64,000 nucleotides of DNA from Scleromatobacter sp964418745 (lineage in GTDB: Bacteria; Pseudomonadota; Gammaproteobacteria; Burkholderiales; Burkholderiaceae_C), in NCBI GenBank assembly GCA_964418745.1, contig CAYQMX010000017.1, positions 1 through 64,000 on the forward strand, in the 5' to 3' direction. This document shows, piece by piece, positions 15,887 through 22,892 of the stretch. The position numbers and the translations under genes are program-made. The notes under the pieces were generated by a model. It was not told where the DNA came from. It saw nothing but the letters and a program-made list of their open reading frames with translations, and did not search any database. The stretch's first letter is position 1; each line of letters starts with the position of its first letter.

Positions 15887-17926
15887 ATGCCGACCTTCCC
15901 GTCGACGATCGCGCACGCACGCGCCCCGTTCTTCCTCGTGCCGCTGCTGGCACTGCTGGCCGCGGCCCCGGCCCAGGCTGCCAACTTCACGCTGGCCGCC
16001 GATTCGACGAGCGCGCAGACGCTGGGCAGCGGCAGCGGCCAGTCGGGCACCGTCAACAGCGGCGTCAAGCTGACGGTGGGCGGCGGCACCGTGGCCGTCA
16101 CGGTCACCGGCAACAACGCCACGCTCACCAACCTGGGCACCATCACGCAAACCGGCACCGGCCGCGTCGTGCGCGACAACACCGGCGTGTCCGGCCTCGT
16201 CATCAACAACGGCAGCGCCACCAACGCGACGGCGCTGATGCAGGCCGCCGATGCCGACGTGGTGCAGATGGCCAAGTCGCCCGCCAGCGTCACGCTCAAC
16301 AACTGGGGCCAGATGATCTCGCTGAACGCCTCGGCCAGCGGCGCCCAGGCGGTCGACTTCAGCAACATCGCCAGCGGCGCCAACGTCGTCAACAACTACG
16401 CCACCGGCCTGCTGAAGGCGCTGGAAGCCGACGCGGTCCGCCCGGGCGCGGGCGGCGTCGTCAACAACTGGGGCACGATCCTCTCGGTCACGGCCACCGG
16501 CGGCAGCAGCGACGGCGTGGACGTGCAGAACAACTCGGGCGTGACCGTCAACAACAACGCCGGCACCATCGAAGGCGGCCGCCATGGCATCACCGGCGGC
16601 GCGCTGGACGCCGCCACGCCCTTCACGGCGATGGTCACCAACCTGCTGGGCGCCACGATCCGGGGCGACAACGGCTCGGGCATCAACCTGGACGGCTTCA
16701 ACGCGAAGCAGGTGGTCTCGGTCACCAACGGCGGCCTGATCGTCGGCCATGGCGTCACCGGCGACGGCGACGGCGTCGACGTGGACGGACTGGTCAACCT
16801 GATCAACACCGGGGTGATCCGCTCGCTCAATGCGGTCAGCGCGCCGGCGGACGGCCTGGCGTTCAGCGAGGGCCTGAGCGTGGGCGGCGGCACGATCATG
16901 AACTCGGGCACGATCGAGGGCCTGGTCGCGGCCGGCAACACCAACGCGAAGGGCATCGGCATCACGCTGACCGGCAACGACCTCACCGCGACGACCCGCG
17001 ACGGCCTCTACGGCAATGCGGTGGTCACCAACCAGGCCGGCGGCCTGATCCGCGGCGACAACAGCTCGGGCATCGTCATCAAGGGCAACGCGAGCGCCTT
17101 CAGCGCCACGATCGACAACAACGCGGGCGCCACGATCCGGGGCGGCGGCACGACGGACGCGGCGATCCAGGCCGGCGTCGATCCGGTCACCGTGCGCAAC
17201 GGCGGCACGATCGACGGCAGCAGCAGCGGCCGCGCGTTCGCCGGCGGCGGCGGCAGCGTGACCTTCACCATCACGGGCGGCGCGGCCGTCGTGCTGGGCA
17301 GCATCGACGGCGGCACCGGCACGGCCAACCGGATGACGATCGCCCCGGGCGCCAGCAACACCTTCGCCTACGCGTCGGGCATCGCCAACTTCGCCTCGGT
17401 GGAAGTCGCCAGCGGCACGGTCCTGCTGTCGGGTGCGAGCACCTACACCGGCACCACGACGGTCGATGCCGGCGCGACGCTGGTGCTCGACGGCAGCGGC
17501 CGCCTGGCGGCGACCAGCAAGCTGGACCTGGAGGGCGGCACGCTGAAACTGGTCGACGTGAGCGGCGCGAACGGCCAGGCCTTTGCCGCGCTGGCGCTGG
17601 GCCAGTCCTCGGCCATCGATCTCGGCGGTTCGTCGCTGACCTTCGACGCGCTCGGCAACATCGTGCCGGGCAAGAGCCTGACGGTGACCGACTACCTTGC
17701 CGCGGCGTCGCCGGACTACGCCCTGCGCTTCACCGGCGACCTCACGCACGACGCCGCCTTCCTGGCGCTGATGGGCCAGACGACGATCGACGGCCTGGCC
17801 GCGAGCGTGCGCTTCGACGGCGGCTACACCGACGTCGCCGCCGTGCCCGAGCCCGCCGGCTTCGCGCTGCTGCTGGCCGGGCTGGGCCTGGTGGGCACCG
17901 TCGCCCGCCGCCGCCGGGCGGCCTGA
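15887..17926 (+). CDS. PEP-CTERM sorting-domain surface protein with beta-helix repeats
   Basis: This 679-aa protein has a signal peptide (ending near AQAAN) and a long body rich in VNN, GTI and NNG-type repeats, such as VINNGSATN, VVNNYATG, VNNNAGTIEGG and VVTNQAGGLI. This is the pattern of parallel beta-helix surface proteins like the passenger part of autotransporters. No autotransporter beta-barrel follows. Instead the C-terminus is a PEP-CTERM signal, VPEPAGFALLLAGLGLVG then RRRR, expected to be processed by an exosortase (EpsH/XrtA type). Such proteins usually sit in the exopolysaccharide matrix. Repeats of Gly-Thr-Ile continue through most of the length. Confidence 0.85.
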   Translation: MPTFPSTIAHARAPFFLVPLLALLAAAPAQAANFTLAADSTSAQTLGSGSGQSGTVNSGVKLTVGGGTVAVTVTGNNATLTNLGTITQTGTGRVVRDNTGVSGLVINNGSATNATALMQAADADVVQMAKSPASVTLNNWGQMISLNASASGAQAVDFSNIASGANVVNNYATGLLKALEADAVRPGAGGVVNNWGTILSVTATGGSSDGVDVQNNSGVTVNNNAGTIEGGRHGITGGALDAATPFTAMVTNLLGATIRGDNGSGINLDGFNAKQVVSVTNGGLIVGHGVTGDGDGVDVDGLVNLINTGVIRSLNAVSAPADGLAFSEGLSVGGGTIMNSGTIEGLVAAGNTNAKGIGITLTGNDLTATTRDGLYGNAVVTNQAGGLIRGDNSSGIVIKGNASAFSATIDNNAGATIRGGGTTDAAIQAGVDPVTVRNGGTIDGSSSGRAFAGGGGSVTFTITGGAAVVLGSIDGGTGTANRMTIAPGASNTFAYASGIANFASVEVASGTVLLSGASTYTGTTTVDAGATLVLDGSGRLAATSKLDLEGGTLKLVDVSGANGQAFAALALGQSSAIDLGGSSLTFDALGNIVPGKSLTVTDYLAAASPDYALRFTGDLTHDAAFLALMGQTTIDGLAASVRFDGGYTDVAAVPEPAGFALLLAGLGLVGTVARRRRAA

Positions 17927-17985
17927 GCGGCGCGCCACGACCGCCCGGGGTGAACGACCCCTGGCGCGCGGTCGAGCACCACGAC

Positions 17986-18008
17986 ACGGGGCCTGCGGGC
18001 CCCGTTTT
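17986..18008 (+). terminator. Rho-independent terminator of the PEP-CTERM gene
   Basis: ACGGGGCC and GGCCCCGT form an 8-bp stem with a four-base loop, followed by TTTT. It lies 60 bases after the stop and just ahead of the htpG promoter. Confidence 0.82.
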
Positions 18009-18030
18009 CCGTTGGCGCGCCCGCCCGGCG

Positions 18031-18059
18031 CTTGAAAACCCGTGCCCGGGCCCCCAACT
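18031..18059 (+). promoter_or_regulatory. Sigma-32 heat-shock promoter of htpG
   Basis: CTTGAAA (18031-18037) and CCCCAACT (18052-18059) are separated by 14 bases. They match the heat-shock consensus CTTGAAA - CCCCATNT at 7 of 7 and about 7 of 8 positions. Transcription would start near 18067, some 90 bases before htpG. Confidence 0.8.
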
Positions 18060-18157
18060 GCCCGACCGGCGACAATACGCGTTTGTCTCCGGCCCCGCGC
18101 CGCGCGCACGCCGCCGGCGCACCCCTTCTTCGACCCAGACCGAATCGGGCATCACTC

Positions 18158-20038
18158 ATGGAAAAGCAAACTCTCTCATTCCAGGCCGAGGTCAAGCAGA
18201 TCCTGCACCTCGTCACGCACTCGCTCTACTCGAACAAGGAGATCTTCCTGCGCGAGCTGGTGTCGAACGCGTCGGACGCCTGCGACAAGCTGCGCTTCGA
18301 GGCCATCGACCACCCGCAGTTCCTGGAAGACGCGCCCAACCTCGACGTGCGCATCTTCTTCGATGCGGAGAAGAAGACCCTGACCATCCGCGACAACGGC
18401 ATCGGGCTGTCGGCGGAAGAGGCCGTGGCGCACCTGGGCACGATCGCCAAGAGCGGCACCCGGGAGTTCATGTCCAAGCTGGAAGGCGACCAGAAGAAGG
18501 ACGCCGCGCTGATCGGCCAGTTCGGCGTCGGCTTCTACTCGGGCTTCATCGTCGCCGACCGCATCACGGTCGAGTCGCGCCGCGCCGGCCTGCCGCCGGA
18601 GCAGGGCGTGCGCTGGAGCTCGGAAGGCACCGGCGACTTCGAGGTCGAGGAGATCACCCGCGCCGAGCGCGGCACCGACGTCATCCTGCACCTGCGCGAC
18701 GGCGAGGACGAGTTCCTGCGGCCGTGGAAGCTCAAGTCCATCATCTCGAAGTACTCCGACCACATCTCGCTGCCCATCCTGATGAAGAAGGAGGAGTGGG
18801 ACGGCGAGAAGGCGGAATACCGGCAGCTCGACGAGTGGGAGACGGTCAACAAGGCCTCGGCCCTGTGGGCGCGCGCCAAGAGCGACGTCACCGATGCCGA
18901 GTACACCGAGTTCTACAAGCAGATCAGCTACGACAGCGACGCGCCGCTGGCCTACACGCACAACCGCGTCGAGGGCCGCAGCGAGTACACGCAGCTGCTC
19001 TACATCCCGGCCAAGGCGCCGCTGGACATGTGGAACCGCGACAAGCGCGGCGGCGTCAAGCTCTACGTCAAGCGCATCTTCATCATGGACGACGCCGAGG
19101 CGCTGATGCCGGTGTACCTGCGCTTCGTCAAGGGCGTGATCGACTCGGCCGACCTGCCGCTCAACGTCTCGCGCGAGCTGCTGCAGGAAAGCCGCGACGT
19201 CAAGGCGATCCGCGAGGGCTCGACCAAGCGCGTGCTGTCCATGCTGGAATCCCTGGCCGACAGCGACAGCGTGGAGGACAAGGACAAGTACCAGGCATTC
19301 TGGGACGAGTTCGGCGCGGTGCTCAAGGAAGGCATCGGCGAGGACCACCAGAACAAGGAGCGCCTGGCCAAGCTCTACCGCTTCGCGTCCACCCACGCCG
19401 ACAAGGGCGTGTCGCTGGCCGACTACGTGGCGCGCATGAAGGAAGGCCAGCAGGCCATCTACGTAATCGCCTCCGACTCGCTGGGCGCCGCCAAGGCCAG
19501 CCCGCAGCTGGAGATCTTCCGCAAGAAGGGCATCGAGGTGCTGCTGCTGGTGGACCGCGTCGACGAGTGGCTGCTGTCGCACCTGCACGAGTTCGAGGGC
19601 CACGCGCTGCAGAGCGTCGCCAAGGGCGCCGTCGACCTGGGCACGCTGCAGGACGAGGACGAGAAGAAGGCCGCCGAGGCCGCGGCCACGGCCTTCGCGC
19701 CGGTGCTCGAGCGCCTGAAGACCGCCCTGAAGGATCGCGCCAAGGACGTGCGCGCCACCTCGCGCCTGGTCGATTCGGCGGCCTGCATCGTGGTGGAAGA
19801 GGGCGAGATGAGCGCCCACCTGGCGCGCCTGCTCAAGCAGTCGGGCCAGGTCGCGCCGGACACCAAGCCCATCCTCGAGGTCAACCCCGAGCACGCGCTG
19901 GTCAAGAAGCTCGAGGCCGACCCGCGCTTCGACGACTTCGCCCACCTGCTGTTCGACCAGGCCTGGCTGGCCGAGGGCGGCCAGCTGGAAGAGCCGGCGG
20001 CCTACGTGCAGCGCGTCAACCGATTGCTGGTTGGCTAG
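18158..20038 (+). CDS. htpG: Molecular chaperone HtpG (bacterial Hsp90)
   Basis: This 626-aa protein starts MEKQTLSFQAEVKQ. The GHKL ATPase domain has ELVSNASDACDKL near residue 33, DNGIG near 80, and IGQFGVGFYSGF near 118. The middle domain has the catalytic arginine region with LPLNVSRELLQ near 342, and the C-terminal domain carries the dimerisation helices. Hsp90 folds and stabilises client proteins in the cytoplasm and supports stress survival. The ATG at 18158 was chosen because the conserved sequence starts there. The heat-shock promoter at 18031 confirms stress control. Confidence 0.98.
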   Translation: MEKQTLSFQAEVKQILHLVTHSLYSNKEIFLRELVSNASDACDKLRFEAIDHPQFLEDAPNLDVRIFFDAEKKTLTIRDNGIGLSAEEAVAHLGTIAKSGTREFMSKLEGDQKKDAALIGQFGVGFYSGFIVADRITVESRRAGLPPEQGVRWSSEGTGDFEVEEITRAERGTDVILHLRDGEDEFLRPWKLKSIISKYSDHISLPILMKKEEWDGEKAEYRQLDEWETVNKASALWARAKSDVTDAEYTEFYKQISYDSDAPLAYTHNRVEGRSEYTQLLYIPAKAPLDMWNRDKRGGVKLYVKRIFIMDDAEALMPVYLRFVKGVIDSADLPLNVSRELLQESRDVKAIREGSTKRVLSMLESLADSDSVEDKDKYQAFWDEFGAVLKEGIGEDHQNKERLAKLYRFASTHADKGVSLADYVARMKEGQQAIYVIASDSLGAAKASPQLEIFRKKGIEVLLLVDRVDEWLLSHLHEFEGHALQSVAKGAVDLGTLQDEDEKKAAEAAATAFAPVLERLKTALKDRAKDVRATSRLVDSAACIVVEEGEMSAHLARLLKQSGQVAPDTKPILEVNPEHALVKKLEADPRFDDFAHLLFDQAWLAEGGQLEEPAAYVQRVNRLLVG

Positions 20039-20099
20039 ATGGCGCGTTGCTTGCGCCTGTCACGCCGCCGGCGCTCGCTCGCGGGCAAGAAGTGCAAGG

Positions 20100-20230
20100 G
20101 AGCGGCGGAACCGGCTCCGCCGGGCCGCTCGCGGAGCGCCCCCTCGGGGGAGTGGAGGGGGCAAAGGACCCGCGCAGCGAGGCCCCGCCGGAACGGCAAC
20201 CGGCCTGCCAGCCGGTTGCTTCCCGAGCGC
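20100..20230. repeat. GC-rich intergenic repeat, copy A
   Basis: This segment between htpG and queE contains CCCCCTCGGGGGAGTGG and gene-poor palindromic runs (GGCTCCGCCGGGCC, CCCGAGCGCCAGCGAGCG). Read on the other strand its core, CACTCCCCCGAGGGGG, resembles copy C at 29190. It looks like a member of a dispersed intergenic repeat family. Confidence 0.4.
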
Positions 20231-20249
20231 CAGCGAGCGTGGGGGCCCC

Positions 20250-20879
20250 ATGTATAGCGTCAAGGAGATCTTCTACACGCTGCAGGGCGAGGGCGCGAAT
20301 GCGGGGCGGCCGGCGGTGTTCTGCCGGTTCGCCGGCTGCAACCTGTGGACGGGTCGCGAGGAAGATCGCGCGGCCGCGGTCTGCACGTTCTGCGACACCG
20401 ACTTCGTCGGCACCGACGGTGACGGCGGCGGCAAGTTCCGCACCGCCGACGTTCTCGCCGACGAGATTGCCCGGCACTGGGGCGAACCGCCGGCGCATCG
20501 CTTCGTGGTGCTCACCGGCGGCGAGCCGCTGCTGCAGGTCGACGCCGCGCTGGTGGACGCACTGCACGCGCGCGGCTTCACGATCGCGGTCGAGACCAAC
20601 GGCACGGTCGCACCGCCGCCGGGGCTCGACTGGATCTGCGTCAGCCCCAAGGCCGATTCGGCGCTGGTCATCGAGTCCGGCGACGAGCTGAAGCTGGTGT
20701 TTCCGCAGGACGGCGTCGACCCGCAACGATTCACGGATCTCGACTTCGCGCATTTCTACCTGCAGCCCATGGACAACCTGCTGCAGGCCACCAACCAGCG
20801 CCTGGCGATGGACTATTGCCTCGCGCACCCTCAATGGAAACTCGGCCTCCAGACCCACAAGCTGCTGGCGATACGTTAG
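20250..20879 (+). CDS. queE: 7-carboxy-7-deazaguanine synthase
   Basis: This 209-aa radical-SAM enzyme converts CPH4 to CDG in synthesis of the tRNA base queuosine. The N-terminus has YTLQGEGANAGRPAVFCRF. Three cysteines for the 4Fe-4S cluster are in the CRFAGC and VCTFCDTDF segments, with an insertion between them (LWTGREEDRAAA), as found in this family. The TGGEPLLQ motif near residue 90 binds SAM. The ATG at 20250 follows a weak GGGGG sequence. queD lies 125 bases downstream, separated by repeat B, so the pair form a queuosine unit. Confidence 0.95.
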   Translation: MYSVKEIFYTLQGEGANAGRPAVFCRFAGCNLWTGREEDRAAAVCTFCDTDFVGTDGDGGGKFRTADVLADEIARHWGEPPAHRFVVLTGGEPLLQVDAALVDALHARGFTIAVETNGTVAPPPGLDWICVSPKADSALVIESGDELKLVFPQDGVDPQRFTDLDFAHFYLQPMDNLLQATNQRLAMDYCLAHPQWKLGLQTHKLLAIR

Positions 20880-20880
20880 C

Positions 20881-20967
20881 CCACCTCGCTTCGCTCGGTC
20901 GCCCCCGAGGGGCTGGCCCGGCCTTGCTCCGGAGCGGCCGAGCGCCGCGGCCGGGCTTTCCTCGTTC
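20881..20967. repeat. GC-rich intergenic repeat, copy B
   Basis: It shares the exact 16-mer TGCTCCGGAGCGGCCG (20925-20940) with copy C (29229-29244), followed in both by a GC-only run ending in GGGCTTTC or CGCTTTC. It also has the GCCCCCGAGGGG core. It sits between queE and queD. Confidence 0.5.
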
Positions 20968-21004
20968 ACCGCCTCGTGGCCCCCACAGGTCTCGATCCCA
21001 TCCC

Positions 21005-21448
21005 ATGCTCACGATCACCAAACGACTCGAATTCGACGCCGGCCACCGCATCCCGCAGCACAAGAGCCAGTGCCGCAACCTGCACGGCCATCGCTACGCC
21101 CTGGAGATCACGCTCGAGGGCGAGCCCGTCGACGACCCGACGTCCAGCGATCACGGCATGCTGATGGATTTCACCGACGTGAAGTCGCTGGCCAAGGAGC
21201 ACCTCGTCGACCTGTGGGACCATGCGTTCCTGGTGCACGACGGCGATACGCTGATCCGCAGCCTGCTCGCGCAGATTCCCGGCCACAAGACCGTGGTGCT
21301 GGATCGCGTGCCCACGGCCGAGAACCTGGTGGCGATCGCCTTCGGGATCCTCGACCCGCTCTACACCGAGCGCTTCGGCAACCACCTGAAGTTGCGCAAG
21401 CTGCGGCTGTACGAGACACCGACGAGCTGGGCCGACTGCAACGGCTGA
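21005..21448 (+). CDS. queD: 6-carboxy-5,6,7,8-tetrahydropterin synthase
   Basis: This 147-aa protein makes CPH4, the QueE substrate, from dihydroneopterin triphosphate. The family motifs are clear: LEFDAGHRIPQHKSQCRNL with the catalytic cysteine near residue 26, the zinc histidines in NLHGHRY, DFTDVK near 60, and the C-terminal YETPTSWADC. The length matches QueD of other proteobacteria. The ATG at 21005 is preceded by TCGATCCC without a strong ribosome binding site. Queuosine in tRNA anticodons affects decoding accuracy. Confidence 0.95.
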   Translation: MLTITKRLEFDAGHRIPQHKSQCRNLHGHRYALEITLEGEPVDDPTSSDHGMLMDFTDVKSLAKEHLVDLWDHAFLVHDGDTLIRSLLAQIPGHKTVVLDRVPTAENLVAIAFGILDPLYTERFGNHLKLRKLRLYETPTSWADCNG

Positions 21449-21508
21449 GTCCGCGGTCCCGGGAAAGTCCAGGGTTGTCCGTCGGCGCGTCCGCGCCATC
21501 ATGTCGGG

Positions 21509-21778
21509 ATGGCCCACGTCGCGTTCACCGCGCAGCTGCAGCGTTTCACCGACGCGCCGGAATTCCACACCGGCGCGGCCACCTTGCGCGAGGCCCTCGA
21601 GGACGCCTTCGGCCGCAGCGCGCGGCTGCGCCCCTACATCCTCGACGAGCAAGGCCACCTGCGCCAGCACGTCGTCGTCTTCATCGAAGGCCGGCGCGTG
21701 CGCGATCGCGTCGCGCTGACCGATCCGCTCGCGCCCGCGGATCGCGTCTACGTGTTGCAGGCGCTGACCGGCGGCTGA
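21509..21778 (+). CDS. MoaD/ThiS-like ubiquitin-fold sulfur-carrier protein
   Basis: The 89-aa product ends in Leu-Thr-Gly-Gly, the diglycine tail that MoaD/ThiS proteins need for adenylation and thiocarboxylate formation. Its pattern (an N-terminal strand, a helix in LREALEDAF, and a final DRVYVLQAL strand) fits a beta-grasp fold. No E1-like activating enzyme lies beside it. The beta-propeller gene starts 25 bases downstream and is likely co-transcribed. A role in cofactor or thio-modification, or in protein tagging, is plausible, but the target is not visible. Confidence 0.78.
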   Translation: MAHVAFTAQLQRFTDAPEFHTGAATLREALEDAFGRSARLRPYILDEQGHLRQHVVVFIEGRRVRDRVALTDPLAPADRVYVLQALTGG

Positions 21779-21803
21779 AGCGCCGCCACGAGGAGACCGG
21801 ACC

Positions 21804-22868
21804 ATGGACGATCGGGCATGGGTCGCGACCCGCAAGGGCTTGTTCGAGTTGCGCCGGGGCGCCGACGCCTGGCGTGTCGCGCGCGCCAGCTTCGTGGGCG
21901 AGCCGGTGTCGATGGTCCTGCCGCCCGATGCGCACGGTCGGATGCTGGCCGCGTTGAACCTCGGTCATTTCGGGGTCAAGATGCACGCGTCGGACGACGC
22001 CGGCGCCAGCTGGCATGAAGTCGATGCCCCCGCGCTGCCGCCGCAGCCCGTCGACGCCCCGGGGCCGGCATGGAAGGTGGCGATGGTCTGGTCGCTCGAG
22101 CGCTGCGGCACCACGACCCTTGCGGGCACGCTGCCGGGGGCGCTCTTCCGCTCCGGCGACGGCGGCGCCAGCTGGCGGCTCGACGAGGCCCTGTGGAACC
22201 GGCCCGAGCGTCCCGACTGGAGCGGTGGCGGCTACGACCTGCCCGGCATCCATTCGATCTGCGCGCTGGCGGATGGCACCGTGCTCGCGGGTGTCAGCTG
22301 CGCCGGTGCCTGGATCACGAACGACGAAGGCGCCACCTGGCGGCAGACCGCGCACGGCATGCGCGCCGACTTCCTGCCGCCCGACCAGGCCTTCGAGCCC
22401 GACGCCCAGGATCCGCATGCCATCGCGCGCTGCGGCGCCGCGCCCCAGGTGCTCTGGTGCCAGCACCACAACGGCATCTTCCGTTCGACCAATGGCGGCG
22501 CGCGCTGGGACGAGATCGTCGCTCCCCTGTCGTCCTTCGGCTTCGCCGTGGCGGCGCATCCCCGGGACCCGCAGACCGCGTGGTTCGTGCCGGCCGTCAA
22601 GGATCAGTGCCGCGTGCCGGTGGGCGGCGCGCTGGCGGTCAATCGCACGCGCGATGGCGGCGCCACCTTCGAGACGCTGCGTGGTGGATTGCCGCAACGC
22701 GACTGCTACGACCTGGTCTACCGCCACGGCCTGGCGGTCGACGGCACCGGCAACGGCCTGCTGATGGGCAGCACCACCGGCGGGCTGTGGGCCAGCGACG
22801 ACGCGGGCGAGCATTGGTCCGAGCTGGCCGCGCGGCTGCCGCCGATCTACGCGGTTCGCTTCGGCTGA
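21804..22868 (+). CDS. BNR/sialidase-fold beta-propeller protein
   Basis: This 354-aa protein contains repeated Asp-box (BNR) signatures of the type SxDxGxxW: SDDAGASWHE near 65, SGDGGASWRL near 118, TNDEGATWRQ near 173, STNGGARWDE near 231, TRDGGATFET near 283, and SDDAGEHWSE near 330. Six to seven blades are expected. It starts MDDRAWVATRKGLFELRRG with GAGGAG upstream and has no signal peptide, so it is probably cytoplasmic. Such Asp-box propellers are annotated as sialidase-like or photosystem assembly-like, without proven activity. The pairing with a MoaD-like protein is conserved in related genomes as I recall. Confidence 0.8.
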   Translation: MDDRAWVATRKGLFELRRGADAWRVARASFVGEPVSMVLPPDAHGRMLAALNLGHFGVKMHASDDAGASWHEVDAPALPPQPVDAPGPAWKVAMVWSLERCGTTTLAGTLPGALFRSGDGGASWRLDEALWNRPERPDWSGGGYDLPGIHSICALADGTVLAGVSCAGAWITNDEGATWRQTAHGMRADFLPPDQAFEPDAQDPHAIARCGAAPQVLWCQHHNGIFRSTNGGARWDEIVAPLSSFGFAVAAHPRDPQTAWFVPAVKDQCRVPVGGALAVNRTRDGGATFETLRGGLPQRDCYDLVYRHGLAVDGTGNGLLMGSTTGGLWASDDAGEHWSELAARLPPIYAVRFG

Positions 22869-22892
22869 GCCAGGCCGGCGGGCGGACCGCGG

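Noticed and set aside
16000..17400. Regular repeated motifs that might be a CRISPR or tandem array
   Set aside because: The repeats are protein-level beta-helix motifs in frame with the PEP-CTERM gene, with variable DNA and no uniform spacers. No CRISPR array is seen in the window.
15727..20691. A continuous open frame of more than 1,600 codons on the plus strand
   Set aside because: It runs over the PEP-CTERM gene and htpG in another frame, has Arg/Gly-only composition and no domain. Such frames arise because stop codons are rare at this GC content.
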